DNA of 64,000 nt from an uncultured Caulobacteraceae bacterium (GCA_903923135.1 CAIXWN010000024.1:49326-113325); one strand, 5' to 3'. Shown: positions 9,127 to 19,757, numbered from the stretch's first letter. Notes: generated by a model from the letters alone, not told the origin. Made by a program: numbers and translations.

Positions 9127-9777
9127 ATGATCATAAGCCGCCGGGATATCGTCCTGGGACTGGCGCTTGCCTGTGCGGGCCAGGCCGCCTGGGCGTCCGT
9201 CGCCGGCCCCCCCGCACCGCTTGCGCCCGAAGACGCCCGCGACGTGGTGCGCATCATCGACTATCTGCAAGGCCTGACCAACGGACGGGGGCGCTTCGTC
9301 CAGACCGACCCGCGCGGCAGCCACACCGAGGGAACATTCTACCTGCAGAGACCGGGGCGGGCGCGATTCGACTATGATCCGCCCTCGGGCCTGGTCATCG
9401 CCTCCAACGGCCACACCGTCTCAGTGGTGGACCGCCGCCTGAAAACGATCCAGGCCTACCCTCTGGCGCTGACGCCGCTGGCGCTGTTTCTCGCCCGGGA
9501 CATCCGTATCGACCGCGGCGTGATCATCAGCCAGGTGATCCGGACCGACGGCCAGATCACCGTGGTCGCCGAAGACGGACAGAGGAAGGCCAGGGGCCGG
9601 ATCGCCATCAGTTTCGCCGCCGCCCCCCTCACCCTCACGGGCTGGGCGGTTACCGACGCGCGCGGCGCGGTGGTCAGGGTTCGGCTGATCGATTTCGCTT
9701 CCGCCGCGCCGCACGAGGCCGCCTTCTTCCAGCTGGCCGACCCGAGGCTCACGGCCGCCCCGGATGCGCCGCCCTAG
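9127..9777 (+). CDS. lolA: Outer-membrane lipoprotein carrier LolA family
   Basis: GRFVQTDPRGSHTEGTFYLQRPGRARFDYDPPSGLVIASNGHTVSVVDR. Confidence 0.88.
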   Translation: MIISRRDIVLGLALACAGQAAWASVAGPPAPLAPEDARDVVRIIDYLQGLTNGRGRFVQTDPRGSHTEGTFYLQRPGRARFDYDPPSGLVIASNGHTVSVVDRRLKTIQAYPLALTPLALFLARDIRIDRGVIISQVIRTDGQITVVAEDGQRKARGRIAISFAAAPLTLTGWAVTDARGAVVRVRLIDFASAAPHEAAFFQLADPRLTAAPDAPP

Positions 9778-9790
9778 AGCCTTTGATTCT

Positions 9791-9840
9791 AGAGCAAATT
9801 ATATCCGACCAGATGTTTCCATCTGGCCGGATTTTGCTCT
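9791..9840. repeat. Imperfect intergenic palindrome / hairpin
   Basis: AGAGCAAA-ttat-ATCCGACCAGATG tttc CATCTGGCCGGATTTTGCTCT; one mismatch plus a 4-nt bulge. Confidence 0.7.
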
Positions 9841-9914
9841 TGGCGACGAGCCGCACGCCCCGCCCTGGCGTCGAATGGATAGGCGAACCACGCGGGGTCG
9901 GATAAAGCCCTGCC

Positions 9915-10721
9915 ATGCGCCTCCGTATCGCCTCTTGGAACGTCAATTCCGTCCGCCTGAGGGCCGAACAGCTGGCGCGTTTCGCCGCCGAACACAGCCC
10001 GGACGTTCTGTGTCTGCAAGAGATCAAGTGCCAGGAGGCGGAGTTCCCGGTCCAAGCCCTGGCGGACGCCGGCTTCCCCCATCTTCGTATCCGAGGCCAG
10101 AAGGGCTGGCACGGCGTGGCGATAGCCTCGCGACTGCCCATTGAAGACGCGCCGGCGCTTGACGTCTGCCGCGAAGGCCATGCCCGCTCGGTCTCGGCCA
10201 GGGTCGCCGGCGTCGAGATCCAGAATTTCTACATTCCCGCCGGTGGCGATGTGGCCGATCGGGCCGAGAACGCCAAGTTCGATCACAAACTTGATTTCTT
10301 CGAGCGGCTGACCTCGCAGATGGCGCGCCGCCGGCCCGAGGATCCCCTGGTCATCGCCGGCGACCTGAATGTGGCCCCAGGTGAAAACGACGTCTGGAAC
10401 CACCGATTCATGTCGAAGGTGGTCAGCCACACGCCCATGGAGGTTGCCGCGATGGCCGACCTGAAAGCCAGCCTGGGCTTCATCGACCTAGCCCGCGAGG
10501 CGACACCGGAGCCGGCGAAGCTGTTTTCCTGGTGGAGCTACCGGGCCGCGGATTTCCGCGCTTCCAACCGGGGCCTGCGTCTCGACCATCTCTGGATCAC
10601 GCCAGGGTTGAAGGCCGCGGCCTGGGCGTCGGGCGCCCCGCTGGCGCGGGTGCATGACGATGCGCGGGCCTGGGAGCGGCCGAGCGATCATGCCCCGATC
10701 AGCATCGATCTGGCGGTCTGA
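9915..10721 (+). CDS. xthA: Exodeoxyribonuclease III
   Basis: MRLRIASWNVNSVRLRAEQLARF...DVLCLQEIKCQEAEFP...DHLWITPGL...WERPSDHAPI. Confidence 0.95.
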   Translation: MRLRIASWNVNSVRLRAEQLARFAAEHSPDVLCLQEIKCQEAEFPVQALADAGFPHLRIRGQKGWHGVAIASRLPIEDAPALDVCREGHARSVSARVAGVEIQNFYIPAGGDVADRAENAKFDHKLDFFERLTSQMARRRPEDPLVIAGDLNVAPGENDVWNHRFMSKVVSHTPMEVAAMADLKASLGFIDLAREATPEPAKLFSWWSYRAADFRASNRGLRLDHLWITPGLKAAAWASGAPLARVHDDARAWERPSDHAPISIDLAV

Positions 10722-10739
10722 ACCGCTGGCCGGCGGGGG

Positions 10740-11426
10740 TCAGGGCGCCAGGCGGTATCCGCCGGCCTCTGTGAGCAGCAGTCGCGCCTGTCCGGGTTCC
10801 GGCTCGATTTTCTGGCGCAGTCGATAGACGTGGGTCTCAAGGGTATGCGTGGTGACCCCGGCATTGTAGCCCCAGACCTCCGCCAGCAGCTCCTCCCGGG
10901 TCACCGGTTTGTCGCCGGCCCGGTAGAGGTACTTGAGAATATTGGCTTCCTTGTCGGTCAGGCGCAGTTTGCGGCCTCGCGGATCGATCAGCAGGCGTCC
11001 CGACGGGCGGAATTCATAGGGCCCGATCTTCAGGACGACGTCTTCCGACTGTTCGTGGGCGCGGATCTGGGCGCGGACCCTGGCCAGCAGCACGGTGAAG
11101 CGAAACGGCTTGGTGACGTAGTCGCCCGCGCCCGATTCCAGGCCGAGAATGGTTTCAGTCTCGCCGTCGGCCGCGGTCAGCATGATCACCGGCGCGGTGA
11201 CACCGCCGGCGCGCAGCAGGCGGCAGACCTCCCGACCGTTCTGGTCGGGCAGGTCAAGGTCGAGCAGGATCAGGTCCGGTCGTCGCTCGGCCGCCGTCCT
11301 GAGGCCTTCCGCCGCCGTGGCGGCGCCCAGGGCGGCGAATTCGGACTCCAGCTCCAGCTGCTCGCGCAGCAGGTCGCGCAGGTCGTCGTCGTCGTCGATG
11401 ATCAGGATCGTCTTGGGTTGCGCCAT
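10740..11426 (-). CDS. OmpR-family winged-helix response regulator
   Basis: TILIIDDDDDLRDLLREQL...LILLDLDLPDQNG...VTKPF plus Trans_reg_C domain. Confidence 0.92.
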   Translation of the reverse strand: MAQPKTILIIDDDDDLRDLLREQLELESEFAALGAATAAEGLRTAAERRPDLILLDLDLPDQNGREVCRLLRAGGVTAPVIMLTAADGETETILGLESGAGDYVTKPFRFTVLLARVRAQIRAHEQSEDVVLKIGPYEFRPSGRLLIDPRGRKLRLTDKEANILKYLYRAGDKPVTREELLAEVWGYNAGVTTHTLETHVYRLRQKIEPEPGQARLLLTEAGGYRLAP

Positions 11427-11485
11427 AGGCCTCAACATGCACCGTTTGGGGTCAGAACGCCAAGCGCGGCGATTGGGTCCCCCTC

Positions 11486-12004
11486 ATGATCTTCCGCGTG
11501 TCCGCCGACGGCCATATGAAGCTCGGTGATCGCTGGGTCCGCTGCGCCCTGGGCCGGGCCGGGGTCTGCCCCGCCGGGGCCAAGCGGGAAGGCGACGGCC
11601 GCACCCCCGCCGGAATCTGGCCGGTACGGCGTCTGCTGTGGCGCGGCGACCGCGGCCCGGCGCCGGTGAGCGTCCTGCCTGTCGACATCATCGGCCCTCA
11701 GGACGGCTGGTGCGACGCTCCCGACGACAGCGCTTACAATCGCCCCGTCCGACTGCCCTACGGGGCCAGCGCCGAGCGGCTGTGGCGTGAGGATGATCTT
11801 TATGATCGCGTGGTTATTCTCGGGCACAACGACGATCCGGTGACGCCCGGCGCAGGGTCGGCGATATTCCTGCACCTGGCCAGGCCAGACTACGGGCCCA
11901 CGGAAGGGTGTATCGCCCTGGCCCGGGACGATCTGGATGCGCTTCTGGCCATTCTCCGGCCGGGAGACTGCCTGGATGTGGCCCTGCCTTCGGCGGAGGG
12001 TTAG
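11486..12004 (+). CDS. L,D-transpeptidase (YkuD-like) family protein
   Basis: GDGRTPAGIWPVRRLL...VILGHNDDPVTPGAGSAIFLHLARPDYGPTEGCIALARDDL (HxxxxxxxxGC-type catalytic motif). Confidence 0.88.
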   Translation: MIFRVSADGHMKLGDRWVRCALGRAGVCPAGAKREGDGRTPAGIWPVRRLLWRGDRGPAPVSVLPVDIIGPQDGWCDAPDDSAYNRPVRLPYGASAERLWREDDLYDRVVILGHNDDPVTPGAGSAIFLHLARPDYGPTEGCIALARDDLDALLAILRPGDCLDVALPSAEG

Positions 12005-12684
12005 GCGTGGATGCGGGCGCCGAACAGGGCCGATCCGACGCGGACCGCGGTGGCGCCGTGCCGAATGGCGATCTCGAAATCACCGCTCATGCCCATCGAC
12101 AGACCGGCGAGACCATTGCGGGCGGCGATCCTGGCCAGCAGGGCAAAGTGCGGGGCCGGCGGCTCGCTCTCCGGCGGAATGCACATCAGCCCTTCCACGC
12201 TAAGGCCGTAACGCGAGCGGCACGCCTCGACGAAGGCGTCGGCCGCCTGCGGCGCGACACCGGCCTTCTGCGGCTCCTCGCCGGTGTTGACCTGGACGTA
12301 GCAACTCAGGGGCCGGCCTTGCCGCTGCATCTCTTCCGCCAGGCGTTCCGCCAGGCGTTCGCGGTCGAGGGTCTCGATGACATCGAACAGGGCGACAGCC
12401 TCGCGCACCTTGTTGGTCTGCAACGGGCCGATCAGGCGCAGCTCAAGGCCCTCGCGCCGCGCCGACCAGCGACCAACGGCCTCCTGCACCCGGTTTTCCC
12501 CGAACACCCGATGGCCGGCCGCCACAACCCCCTCGACAGCCTCCCAGGGTTGCTGTTTGGACACCGCCGTCAGCGTCACGTCGGAGGGCCTGCGCCCGGC
12601 CGCGACAGCAGCGGCGGCGATGCGCGCCCGGATTTCCGCCAGGCGGGCCGCGGAGTCCCTGATGGTGTCGCTCGCAGATGACAA
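12001..12684 (-). CDS. YggS-family pyridoxal phosphate-binding protein
   Basis: VTLTAVSKQQPWEAVEGVVAAGHRVFGENRVQEA...LRLIGPLQTNKV...LSMGMSGDFEIAIRHGATAVRVGSALFG. Confidence 0.94.
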   Translation of the reverse strand: MSSASDTIRDSAARLAEIRARIAAAAVAAGRRPSDVTLTAVSKQQPWEAVEGVVAAGHRVFGENRVQEAVGRWSARREGLELRLIGPLQTNKVREAVALFDVIETLDRERLAERLAEEMQRQGRPLSCYVQVNTGEEPQKAGVAPQAADAFVEACRSRYGLSVEGLMCIPPESEPPAPHFALLARIAARNGLAGLSMGMSGDFEIAIRHGATAVRVGSALFGARIHA

Positions 12685-13361
12685 TGGCTTTGCAATCCCT
12701 GTGGCGAAACTGCCGGAAACTAGGGCGTCCGACCGGCGGGCGGAAGCCCCTGCCGCCCCTGCTCTTCTTCACCGATCCGGTGCGGACCCCCGACCCGGCC
12801 ACAATCCTCGCCCGCCTGCCGCGCGGCGCGGGCGTTGTCTTCCGCCCATTCGGCGCGCCTGACGCCCTGTCCGAGGGCCGCCGGTTTGCCCGTCTGGCGC
12901 GTCGGCGCGGCATCGCGCTGTTCGTCGGGGCCGACGCCGCGCTGGCCGTGGCCCTTCGCGCCGATGGCGTGCACCTTCCGGAGCGACTCGCCTATCGCCG
13001 CGGAGTGGTTCGACGGCTGCAGCGCCGTTTCATCGTCACAGCCGCGGCGCACAGCCTGCCGGCCATCCGCCGCGCCCGCCACTCTGGGGTCGACGCTGTT
13101 GTTATTTCTCCGATTTTCCCAAGTTCCAGCCCGTCCGCCGGGCGGCCGCTGGGCGCGCGGCGCTTCGCCGTCCTGGTCCGTGTCGCCGGCGTGCCGGTCT
13201 ACGGCCTGGGCGGAGTCAACGCAGCGACCAGTCGCCAGCTCGTCACGTCCGGGGCCGTGGGCCTCGCCGCCGTTGACGGCTTGTCGGGGGCGCAGGCGGG
13301 TGCGAAGGAAGCGCGCGACCCGGCTGTCGACGCCCACCCGCCGGACCGGGCACGGTCCTAG
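12678..13361 (+). CDS. Thiamine phosphate synthase-like (ThiE/TenI) protein
   Basis: LFFTDPVRTPDP...GVHLPERL...DAVVISPIFPSSSPSAGRPLGARRFAVLV...VYGLGGVNAAT. Confidence 0.75.
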   Translation: MTMALQSLWRNCRKLGRPTGGRKPLPPLLFFTDPVRTPDPATILARLPRGAGVVFRPFGAPDALSEGRRFARLARRRGIALFVGADAALAVALRADGVHLPERLAYRRGVVRRLQRRFIVTAAAHSLPAIRRARHSGVDAVVISPIFPSSSPSAGRPLGARRFAVLVRVAGVPVYGLGGVNAATSRQLVTSGAVGLAAVDGLSGAQAGAKEARDPAVDAHPPDRARS

Positions 13362-13753
13362 AACTTGAAGGTGGTTTCCAGTCGCACCCGCGGGGCCGAA
13401 GCCTGGGGTTCGATGAGCCGCTGACTGATCAGCGGATTGGGCGCGAGGCTGACCGCGCCGCCGATGTGCAGGCGAGGGGTGACCTTGAAGTAGACGCCCG
13501 GTTGCACGTCGCGCCATTCGCTGAAGCGGTCGGTGCGCTGTTCGACGCCGAGTTTCAGGCCCCACCGCCCCTTGCGGGAATCCCATTCCAGGGTTCGTCC
13601 GGTGGTCACCGGGCCGGGGCCGTAATTCGGCGCGGCGAAATCATTGGCGGCAAGAACCAGGTTCGCATTGTCCGGCTGGGCGCACGCCTGCCCCGCCGCC
13701 ATCATGAGGATGGACGCCGCAAGGCCCAGAACGCTCAGTTTCGCCGGTGTCAT
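13358..13753 (-). CDS. NtrZ-like periplasmic protein
   Basis: Signal peptide; GRWGLKLGVEQRTDRFSEWRDVQPGVYFKVTPRLHIGGAVSL...APRVRLETTFKF. Confidence 0.6.
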   Translation of the reverse strand: MTPAKLSVLGLAASILMMAAGQACAQPDNANLVLAANDFAAPNYGPGPVTTGRTLEWDSRKGRWGLKLGVEQRTDRFSEWRDVQPGVYFKVTPRLHIGGAVSLAPNPLISQRLIEPQASAPRVRLETTFKF

Positions 13754-13997
13754 CACCAGACCTGTTTCACTCGCCGACGATGGGCACCCCATGTGCCTAA
13801 ACGCCCAGCCTTGGATAAAGGCCCGTCCATGGCTGTCGTCAATCCGTCCGGGCGGAGATTCGCACGGCCGGGCCCAATGAGCCTGGGGCTGTGGCGCTCA
13901 GGCCACGCGATTGGATTTGGCGCGCACGGCGGTATGTTATAGACGCAGTGGCCGAAGGGCGACGTCGCCAAGGTCCGGGGCGGGCGCGGATGATTGA

Positions 13998-14465
13998 ATG
14001 GAACCGATGAAAATGCCGTCTGAACGTGCGTGGTTTACCCGAGGCGTCAAGATCGCCGTCCTGCCACTGTGCCTGCTCTCGCTTGCGGCGTGCGGCGGAC
14101 GGGCCAGCCATACGCTGGCGCATTCAGCGCCGGCTGGCGCCATCGGAGTCAACGGCTACCTGTGGCGGGCGACACTCGACACCCTGGCCTTCATGCCCCT
14201 GCAATCGGCCGACCCTTACGGCGGCGTGGTGATCACCGACTGGTACGTCAATCCGGAGAAGCCCGGCGAGCGGTTCAAGGCCACGGTCTACATCCTCGAC
14301 TCCCGCCTTCGCGCCGACGGTCTGACGGTGACGGTGTTCAAACAGATCAGCGACGGGGCCGGCGGCTGGGTCGCCGCGCCGACCGCCGATCAGACTTCCA
14401 CCGACATCGAAAACGCCATTCTGACGCGCGCCCGTCAGCTTCGCCTGTCCAACCTTCGCAGCTAG
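13998..14465 (+). CDS. DUF3576 lipoprotein
   Basis: LSLAACGG lipobox; IGVNGYLWRATLDTLAFMPLQSADPYGGVVITDWYVNPEKPGERFKATVYIL. Confidence 0.85.
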   Translation: MEPMKMPSERAWFTRGVKIAVLPLCLLSLAACGGRASHTLAHSAPAGAIGVNGYLWRATLDTLAFMPLQSADPYGGVVITDWYVNPEKPGERFKATVYILDSRLRADGLTVTVFKQISDGAGGWVAAPTADQTSTDIENAILTRARQLRLSNLRS

Positions 14466-14690
14466 GCGCGCCCCGACCTCGCGGAGGCGCGCGGGGTCCG
14501 GACCGGCCATATCCGGGCGGCCGCGCCCTGGTCCGACAATCGGGTTTTGGCCAGGGCCGCGCACGGTCTAGATTAGCCCTGTAACGGGAGCTCAGCGGAG
14601 TTGCGCGGCGACGCACACCGTTTCCCGATCAATCCAGGCCGCCAACCGCAGGCGTACGGCGGGCGCGGCCCCTGAGGAGTCCGGCATCGC

Positions 14691-17252
14691 ATGGTCCGTT
14701 ATAATCCCAAGGAGGTCGAGCCTCGCTGGCGGGCGGCCTGGGACGAGGCCGAGGTCTTCAGGGCCGAGACCGGCTCGCCCAAGCCGAAGTACTATGTCCT
14801 TGAAATGTTTCCCTATCCTTCGGGAAGCTTGCACGTCGGCCATGCCCGGAACTACGCCATGGGCGACGTCGTGGCCCGCTTCAAGCGCGCCCGCGGGTTC
14901 AACGTCCTGCACCCGATGGGTTGGGACGCCTTCGGCCTCCCGGCGGAAAACGCCGCCGCCGAGCGCGGCGTGGATCCGGCCGCCTGGACCTGGGACAACA
15001 TCGCCCGCATGCGCGAGGAGCTGAAACGCCTGGGCCTGTCCATCGACTGGACGCGCGAGCTGGCCACCTGCGATCCGGCCTACTACGGCCACCAGCAGGC
15101 CTGGTTCCTCGAGCTGCTGGAGCGGGGGCTGGTCTATCGCAAGGAAGGCCTGGTCAACTGGGACCCGGTGGACATGACCGTCCTGGCCAACGAGCAGGTG
15201 ATCGACGGGCGAGGCTGGCGGTCGGGGGCGGTGGTTGAGCGCCGCAAGCTCACCCAATGGTTCCTGCGCATAACCGATTATGCCGAGGAGTTGCTGCAGG
15301 GCCTCGCCGGCCTGGATCGCTGGCCGGACAAGGTGCGGCTGATGCAGGAGAACTGGATCGGCAAGTCGCAGGGATTGCGCCTGACCTTCCGTTTCGCCGG
15401 CGACGGCCCGGCCGAAGGTCTTTGCGTCTACACGACCCGACCGGACACCCTTTACGGGGCGAGCTTTCTGGCTGTTGCGCCGGACCACCCCCTGGCCGAC
15501 AGCCTGGCCGCCGCCGATCCGGCCGTGGCCGCTTTCGTCGCCCAGGTGCGCAAGGGCGGCACGTCCGAAGCGGAAATCGAGTCGGCCGAGAAGTTGGGCT
15601 GGGACACCGGTCTGCGCGTCCTTCATCCGTTTGATAAGACTAGAGAAATTCCCGTCTGGATCGCCAACTTCGTGCTGATGGACTATGGCACGGGGGCCAT
15701 TTTCGGCTGTCCGGCTCACGACCAGCGCGACCTCGACTTCGCCCGCAAATATGACCTCCGGGTGACCCCGGTGGTGCTGCCGTCCGGTGAGGATCCGATA
15801 CTGTTTCACGTGAAACACGAGGCCTATGTCGGTCCCGGGCGGATCTACAACTCCGAATTCCTGGACGGACTGGAGATCGAGGAGGCCAAGGCGGCGGCCG
15901 TGGCCCGGGCCGAGGCGGACGGCATCGGCGAAGGCGCGACCGTCTATCGACTGCGGGACTGGGGCGTCGCCCGCCAGCGCGGCTGGGGTTGTCCGATCCC
16001 GGTCATCCATTGCCAGACCTGCGGGGTTGTCCCGACACCGCCCGAGCAGTTGCCGGTGCGCCTGCCTGAAGGCCTGGATTTCAGCAAGCCGGGCAATCCT
16101 CTGGCCCGACACCCCACCTGGAAACATGCCGTTTGCCCCGCCTGCGGCGGGCAGGCCGAACGCGAGACCGACACCCTCGACACCTTCGTCGATTCCTCCT
16201 GGTACTTCGCCCGCTTTCCCGATCCGGCCGCCGCAATGCCCATCGACGCGGCCGCGGCCGACTACTGGCTGCCGGTCGACCAGTACATCGGCGGCGTCGA
16301 GCACGCCGTGCTGCACCTGCTCTACGCCCGCTTCGTCACGCGGGCCCTGGCCGACGAGGGCATGCTCACCGTGCGCGAACCGTTCGCCGGCCTGTTCACC
16401 CAAGGCATGGTGACCCATGAAACCTACCGTCGACAGAGCGGGGAGTGGGTCGAGCCGGGCGTGGTGGACATCCGCAGTGAGGGCGCCACGCGACGCGCCG
16501 TCATCACCGCCACAGGCGAGCCGGTCCAGATCGGCGAGGCGGAGAAGATGTCGAAGTCCAAACGGAACGTCGTGGCTCCGGCGGATATCGCCGACGTCTA
16601 TGGCGTGGACGCCGCCCGGCTGTTCGTGCTCTCCGACTCGCCGCCTGAACGCGATGTGCAGTGGACGAGCACCGGGGTCGAGGGCGCGTGGCGCCTGATC
16701 AACCGCATCTGGGCGGAGTTCGACGAAGGCGTGACGGGGGCCGCCGGAGAGATCGACGACAGCGCCACCCGCGAACTGCGCCGCGCCACCCACAAGGCGA
16801 TAAAAGCGGTGACCGAGTCCATCGAAGGCTTCCGATTCAACAGCGCCGTGGCGAGGCTGTATGAATTCGTCGCCGCGGTTCGCAACGCCCGCGCCGCCGC
16901 TGTCTCCCCTGCGGCCCGGCGGGAGGCTCTTGGCGTTCTGGCCCGGCTGGTGGCCCCCTTCGCGCCCCACCTGGCCGAGGAGTGCTGGCGGACCCTTGGT
17001 GAAAGCGGGTTGATCGCCCTGGCCTCCTGGCCACAATGGGAGCAGGCTCTTGTCGAGGACGATGAACGGTTACTGCCCGTTCAGATCAATGGTAAACGTC
17101 GTGGCGAGGTTCGCGCGCCGGCCGGCGCCAGCAGCGAGGAAGTGGAAAAACTGGTGTTCGGCAACGCGGAAATCGTCCAGCGGCTCGAGGGCCTGACTGT
17201 GCGCAAGGTGATCGTCGTCACCGACCGCATCGTCAATGTGGTGGCAGGCTAG
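14691..17252 (+). CDS. leuS: Leucyl-tRNA synthetase
   Basis: [15 protein letters not shown] (HIGH), [25 protein letters not shown] (KMSKS). Confidence 0.98.
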   Translation: MVRYNPKEVEPRWRAAWDEAEVFRAETGSPKPKYYVLEMFPYPSGSLHVGHARNYAMGDVVARFKRARGFNVLHPMGWDAFGLPAENAAAERGVDPAAWTWDNIARMREELKRLGLSIDWTRELATCDPAYYGHQQAWFLELLERGLVYRKEGLVNWDPVDMTVLANEQVIDGRGWRSGAVVERRKLTQWFLRITDYAEELLQGLAGLDRWPDKVRLMQENWIGKSQGLRLTFRFAGDGPAEGLCVYTTRPDTLYGASFLAVAPDHPLADSLAAADPAVAAFVAQVRKGGTSEAEIESAEKLGWDTGLRVLHPFDKTREIPVWIANFVLMDYGTGAIFGCPAHDQRDLDFARKYDLRVTPVVLPSGEDPILFHVKHEAYVGPGRIYNSEFLDGLEIEEAKAAAVARAEADGIGEGATVYRLRDWGVARQRGWGCPIPVIHCQTCGVVPTPPEQLPVRLPEGLDFSKPGNPLARHPTWKHAVCPACGGQAERETDTLDTFVDSSWYFARFPDPAAAMPIDAAAADYWLPVDQYIGGVEHAVLHLLYARFVTRALADEGMLTVREPFAGLFTQGMVTHETYRRQSGEWVEPGVVDIRSEGATRRAVITATGEPVQIGEAEKMSKSKRNVVAPADIADVYGVDAARLFVLSDSPPERDVQWTSTGVEGAWRLINRIWAEFDEGVTGAAGEIDDSATRELRRATHKAIKAVTESIEGFRFNSAVARLYEFVAAVRNARAAAVSPAARREALGVLARLVAPFAPHLAEECWRTLGESGLIALASWPQWEQALVEDDERLLPVQINGKRRGEVRAPAGASSEEVEKLVFGNAEIVQRLEGLTVRKVIVVTDRIVNVVAG
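15802..15817. promoter_or_regulatory. parS: parS site inside leuS
   Basis: Perfect 16-bp palindrome TGTTTCACGTGAAACA, identical to the copy at 23120. Confidence 0.95.
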
Positions 17253-17255
17253 GCC

Positions 17256-17765
17256 ATGGTCGCTCAATCGCTCCGCGCCGTCGTCGCCATCGCCGCTCTG
17301 GCCGGCGCAGTGGGCCTCGCCGGCTGCGGATTCACGCCGCTGTACGCCACGCCAGGCGTTTCCTCGGGCCTGTCGGCCATCACTGTGGTCGTGCCCCAGG
17401 GTCGCGTGGCCTATCTGCTGCGAGAGGATCTCGACGACGCCCTGGCCCATGACAAGACGGCCCCGGCGGTCTGGCGTCTCGACCTGACCGTCGACCAGAC
17501 CCGAGACCCGCGCGGACTGCGCCTCGACAACGTCGCTGAGCGCTACGATCTGGGTCTGACCGTGAAATACACCCTCACCTCTGTGGCGACCGGCAAGGTG
17601 GCGCATTCCGGGACGGTCAGCACCGACGTCAGCTATGACGCCGCCAATGCGCCGTACGCCGGCATCTCGCCGCGCCAGGACAGCCAGGAAAGGGTCGCTG
17701 CCGACGCGGCCCGTCGCATCCAGATCGAACTGGCCGCCTGGATGGCCAGCCACCGCGGCGGCTGA
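17256..17765 (+). CDS. lptE: LPS assembly lipoprotein LptE
   Basis: LAGCGFTPLYA lipobox; between leuS and holA as usual. Confidence 0.88.
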   Translation: MVAQSLRAVVAIAALAGAVGLAGCGFTPLYATPGVSSGLSAITVVVPQGRVAYLLREDLDDALAHDKTAPAVWRLDLTVDQTRDPRGLRLDNVAERYDLGLTVKYTLTSVATGKVAHSGTVSTDVSYDAANAPYAGISPRQDSQERVAADAARRIQIELAAWMASHRGG

Positions 17766-17777
17766 CGCCGGCGCCGG

Positions 17778-18830
17778 ATGATTCTCCAGCGCCGCCCCGA
17801 GATCGACCGCTTTCTGGCTGCGCCGGGCGCAGCCATCCGCGCCGCGGTGATCCACGGCCGGGACCTGGGCGTGGTCCGCGAGCGGGCGCAGGCGCTCGCC
17901 GGCGTCATCGCGGAGCAACCGGACGATCCCTTCAACGTCGCCATGCTCACGGAAGCCGATATCGCCACCGACGCCGGCCGTCTGGAAGGCGAACTGATGG
18001 CCCTGTCGATGATCGGCGGCCGGCGTCTCGTGAGATTGCGCCTGTCGGGTGAGAAATCGCCGGCCGACAGGCTGGCGGCCGAGGCGCTGGCAGCCCATCT
18101 GACGGACCGTTTCAACCCCGAAGCCTTCTTTCTGATCGAGGCCGGGGCGCTTGGACGCGATTCGGCGCTGCGCAAGGCGGCGGAGACCTCGCCGGCCTGC
18201 GCCGCCATCATCTGCTACGAGGACGAGCCGGCAGATCTGGCGCGGCTGACCCGCAAGGCTCTCGCCGCCGAGAAGCTCGCCCTCAATCCGGACGCCCTCG
18301 ACATCTTCGTCGCCCGTCTCCCTCATGAACGGGGCGTGGCCAGGCGGGAGATCGAGCGACTGATCCTGTTCCTGGGCCCTGGCGCGTCATTGACCGCCAG
18401 CCTGGCCGACTTGGAGGGCTTTTTCGGCGTCGAACCGGAAGCCTCCCTCCATGAAGCGGCCTTTGACGCCTTCGGTGGCCGTCAGGCGGAGGCCCACAGC
18501 GGCCTGAGGCGGGCGGCGATGGAGGGGGAATCCGGCGTCGCCGCCGTGCGGGCGCTCGGTCTGCACCACGCCAGGCTGCGTCGGGTGGCGGTGCTGCACA
18601 AGGCCGGCGCCGGTCTGCAGGCGGCCGCAAAAGCGTCGGGCGTGTTCTGGAAGACCGAACGGGAGTTCCTGCGCCAGGTTCAGATCTGGACCCTCGCAGA
18701 GCTCGACCGGGCCCAGACGCATATTCTTGCCGCCGACCGGGCCTGCAAGCAGTCCGGCTCGCCCGACCGGCTGCTCGCCGAGCGTCTGGCCCTGACGATC
18801 GCCGGGCGCGCCCGTCGCCTCGGGCTTTGA
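17778..18830 (+). CDS. holA: DNA polymerase III delta subunit
   Basis: AAVIHGRDLGVVRERAQAL..., GGRRLVRLR, LPHERGVARREIERLILF; follows lptE. Confidence 0.92.
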   Translation: MILQRRPEIDRFLAAPGAAIRAAVIHGRDLGVVRERAQALAGVIAEQPDDPFNVAMLTEADIATDAGRLEGELMALSMIGGRRLVRLRLSGEKSPADRLAAEALAAHLTDRFNPEAFFLIEAGALGRDSALRKAAETSPACAAIICYEDEPADLARLTRKALAAEKLALNPDALDIFVARLPHERGVARREIERLILFLGPGASLTASLADLEGFFGVEPEASLHEAAFDAFGGRQAEAHSGLRRAAMEGESGVAAVRALGLHHARLRRVAVLHKAGAGLQAAAKASGVFWKTEREFLRQVQIWTLAELDRAQTHILAADRACKQSGSPDRLLAERLALTIAGRARRLGL

Positions 18831-18844
18831 CAGAAAGCGCGCGC

Positions 18845-19732
18845 TCAGCGCGCCAGCGGGGGCCGCGAGAGTCGACGGCAGAGATCGTCAAGCTGTTCCA
18901 GCGTCTCGTAGCGGATCCGCAGCTCGCCGACGCCGTCGCGGTCGCGGATTTCCACCTTCAGTCCCAGAACATCCTCGAGATCGCCTTCCAGGGACCGGGT
19001 GTCGGCGTCCTTCGGCCGGTTCGCGCGCGCCGGGGCGCCGCCTGGCGGCGCGCGCCTGGCCACCCGGGCCAGGGCCTCGGTCTGGCGCACGTTCAGCCCC
19101 CGCCGGATGATCCGTTCGGCGATCCCCACGGCGTCCTCGAGGTCGAGCAGCGCCCGGGCGTGACCCGCCGTCAGACGGCCCGCTTCCAGGTGATCCTGCA
19201 CCTCCGCCGGCAGCCGCATCAGCCGCAGGGTGTTGGCCACATGGCTGCGGCTCTTGCCCACCAGTTTGGCGATGGCCTCGGGCGTGCGCTGAAATCTCGC
19301 CGCCATGGCGTCGTACCCCCGGGCCTCCTCCAGGGCGTTCAGATCGGAGCGCTGGATGTTCTCGATCAGCGCCACCTCCATCACCTCCTGGTCGCCCAGA
19401 TCCCTCACCAGGGCGGGGATGGCCCGGAGTCCGGCCTGCTGCGCGGCTCGCCAGCGCCGTTCTCCGGCGATGATCTGATAGGACCGGTCGCGCCCGGGAA
19501 GCGGCCGGACCAGGATCGGCTGCAGGACGCCGCGTTCGCGGATGGACGCCGCCAGCTCCTCCAGCTCGTCGGCGCCGAAGGCGCGCCTCGGCTGGTCGGG
19601 ATTGGGGACGATCAGCTCTATGGCCACGTCCAGAACCCCGGCAGCCCGCCGCCCTTCCGGCGTCGAAGCCGATTCCACCTCATCCAGCAACGCCGACAGG
19701 CCGCGGCCAAGTCCGCGCCGACCTTCCGCCAT
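18845..19732 (-). CDS. parB: Chromosome partitioning protein ParB
   Basis: RRGLGRGLSALLDE, NPDQPRRAF, ILVRPLPGRDRSYQIIAGERRWRAAQQAG, GKSRSHVANTLRLMRLP. Confidence 0.97.
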   Translation of the reverse strand: MAEGRRGLGRGLSALLDEVESASTPEGRRAAGVLDVAIELIVPNPDQPRRAFGADELEELAASIRERGVLQPILVRPLPGRDRSYQIIAGERRWRAAQQAGLRAIPALVRDLGDQEVMEVALIENIQRSDLNALEEARGYDAMAARFQRTPEAIAKLVGKSRSHVANTLRLMRLPAEVQDHLEAGRLTAGHARALLDLEDAVGIAERIIRRGLNVRQTEALARVARRAPPGGAPARANRPKDADTRSLEGDLEDVLGLKVEIRDRDGVGELRIRYETLEQLDDLCRRLSRPPLAR

Positions 19733-19757
19733 CAGGTCATCTCCTCAGGTGTCTCAG

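Noticed and set aside
14592-17036. 814-aa reverse-strand ORF
   Set aside because: Antisense to leuS; no recognisable domains
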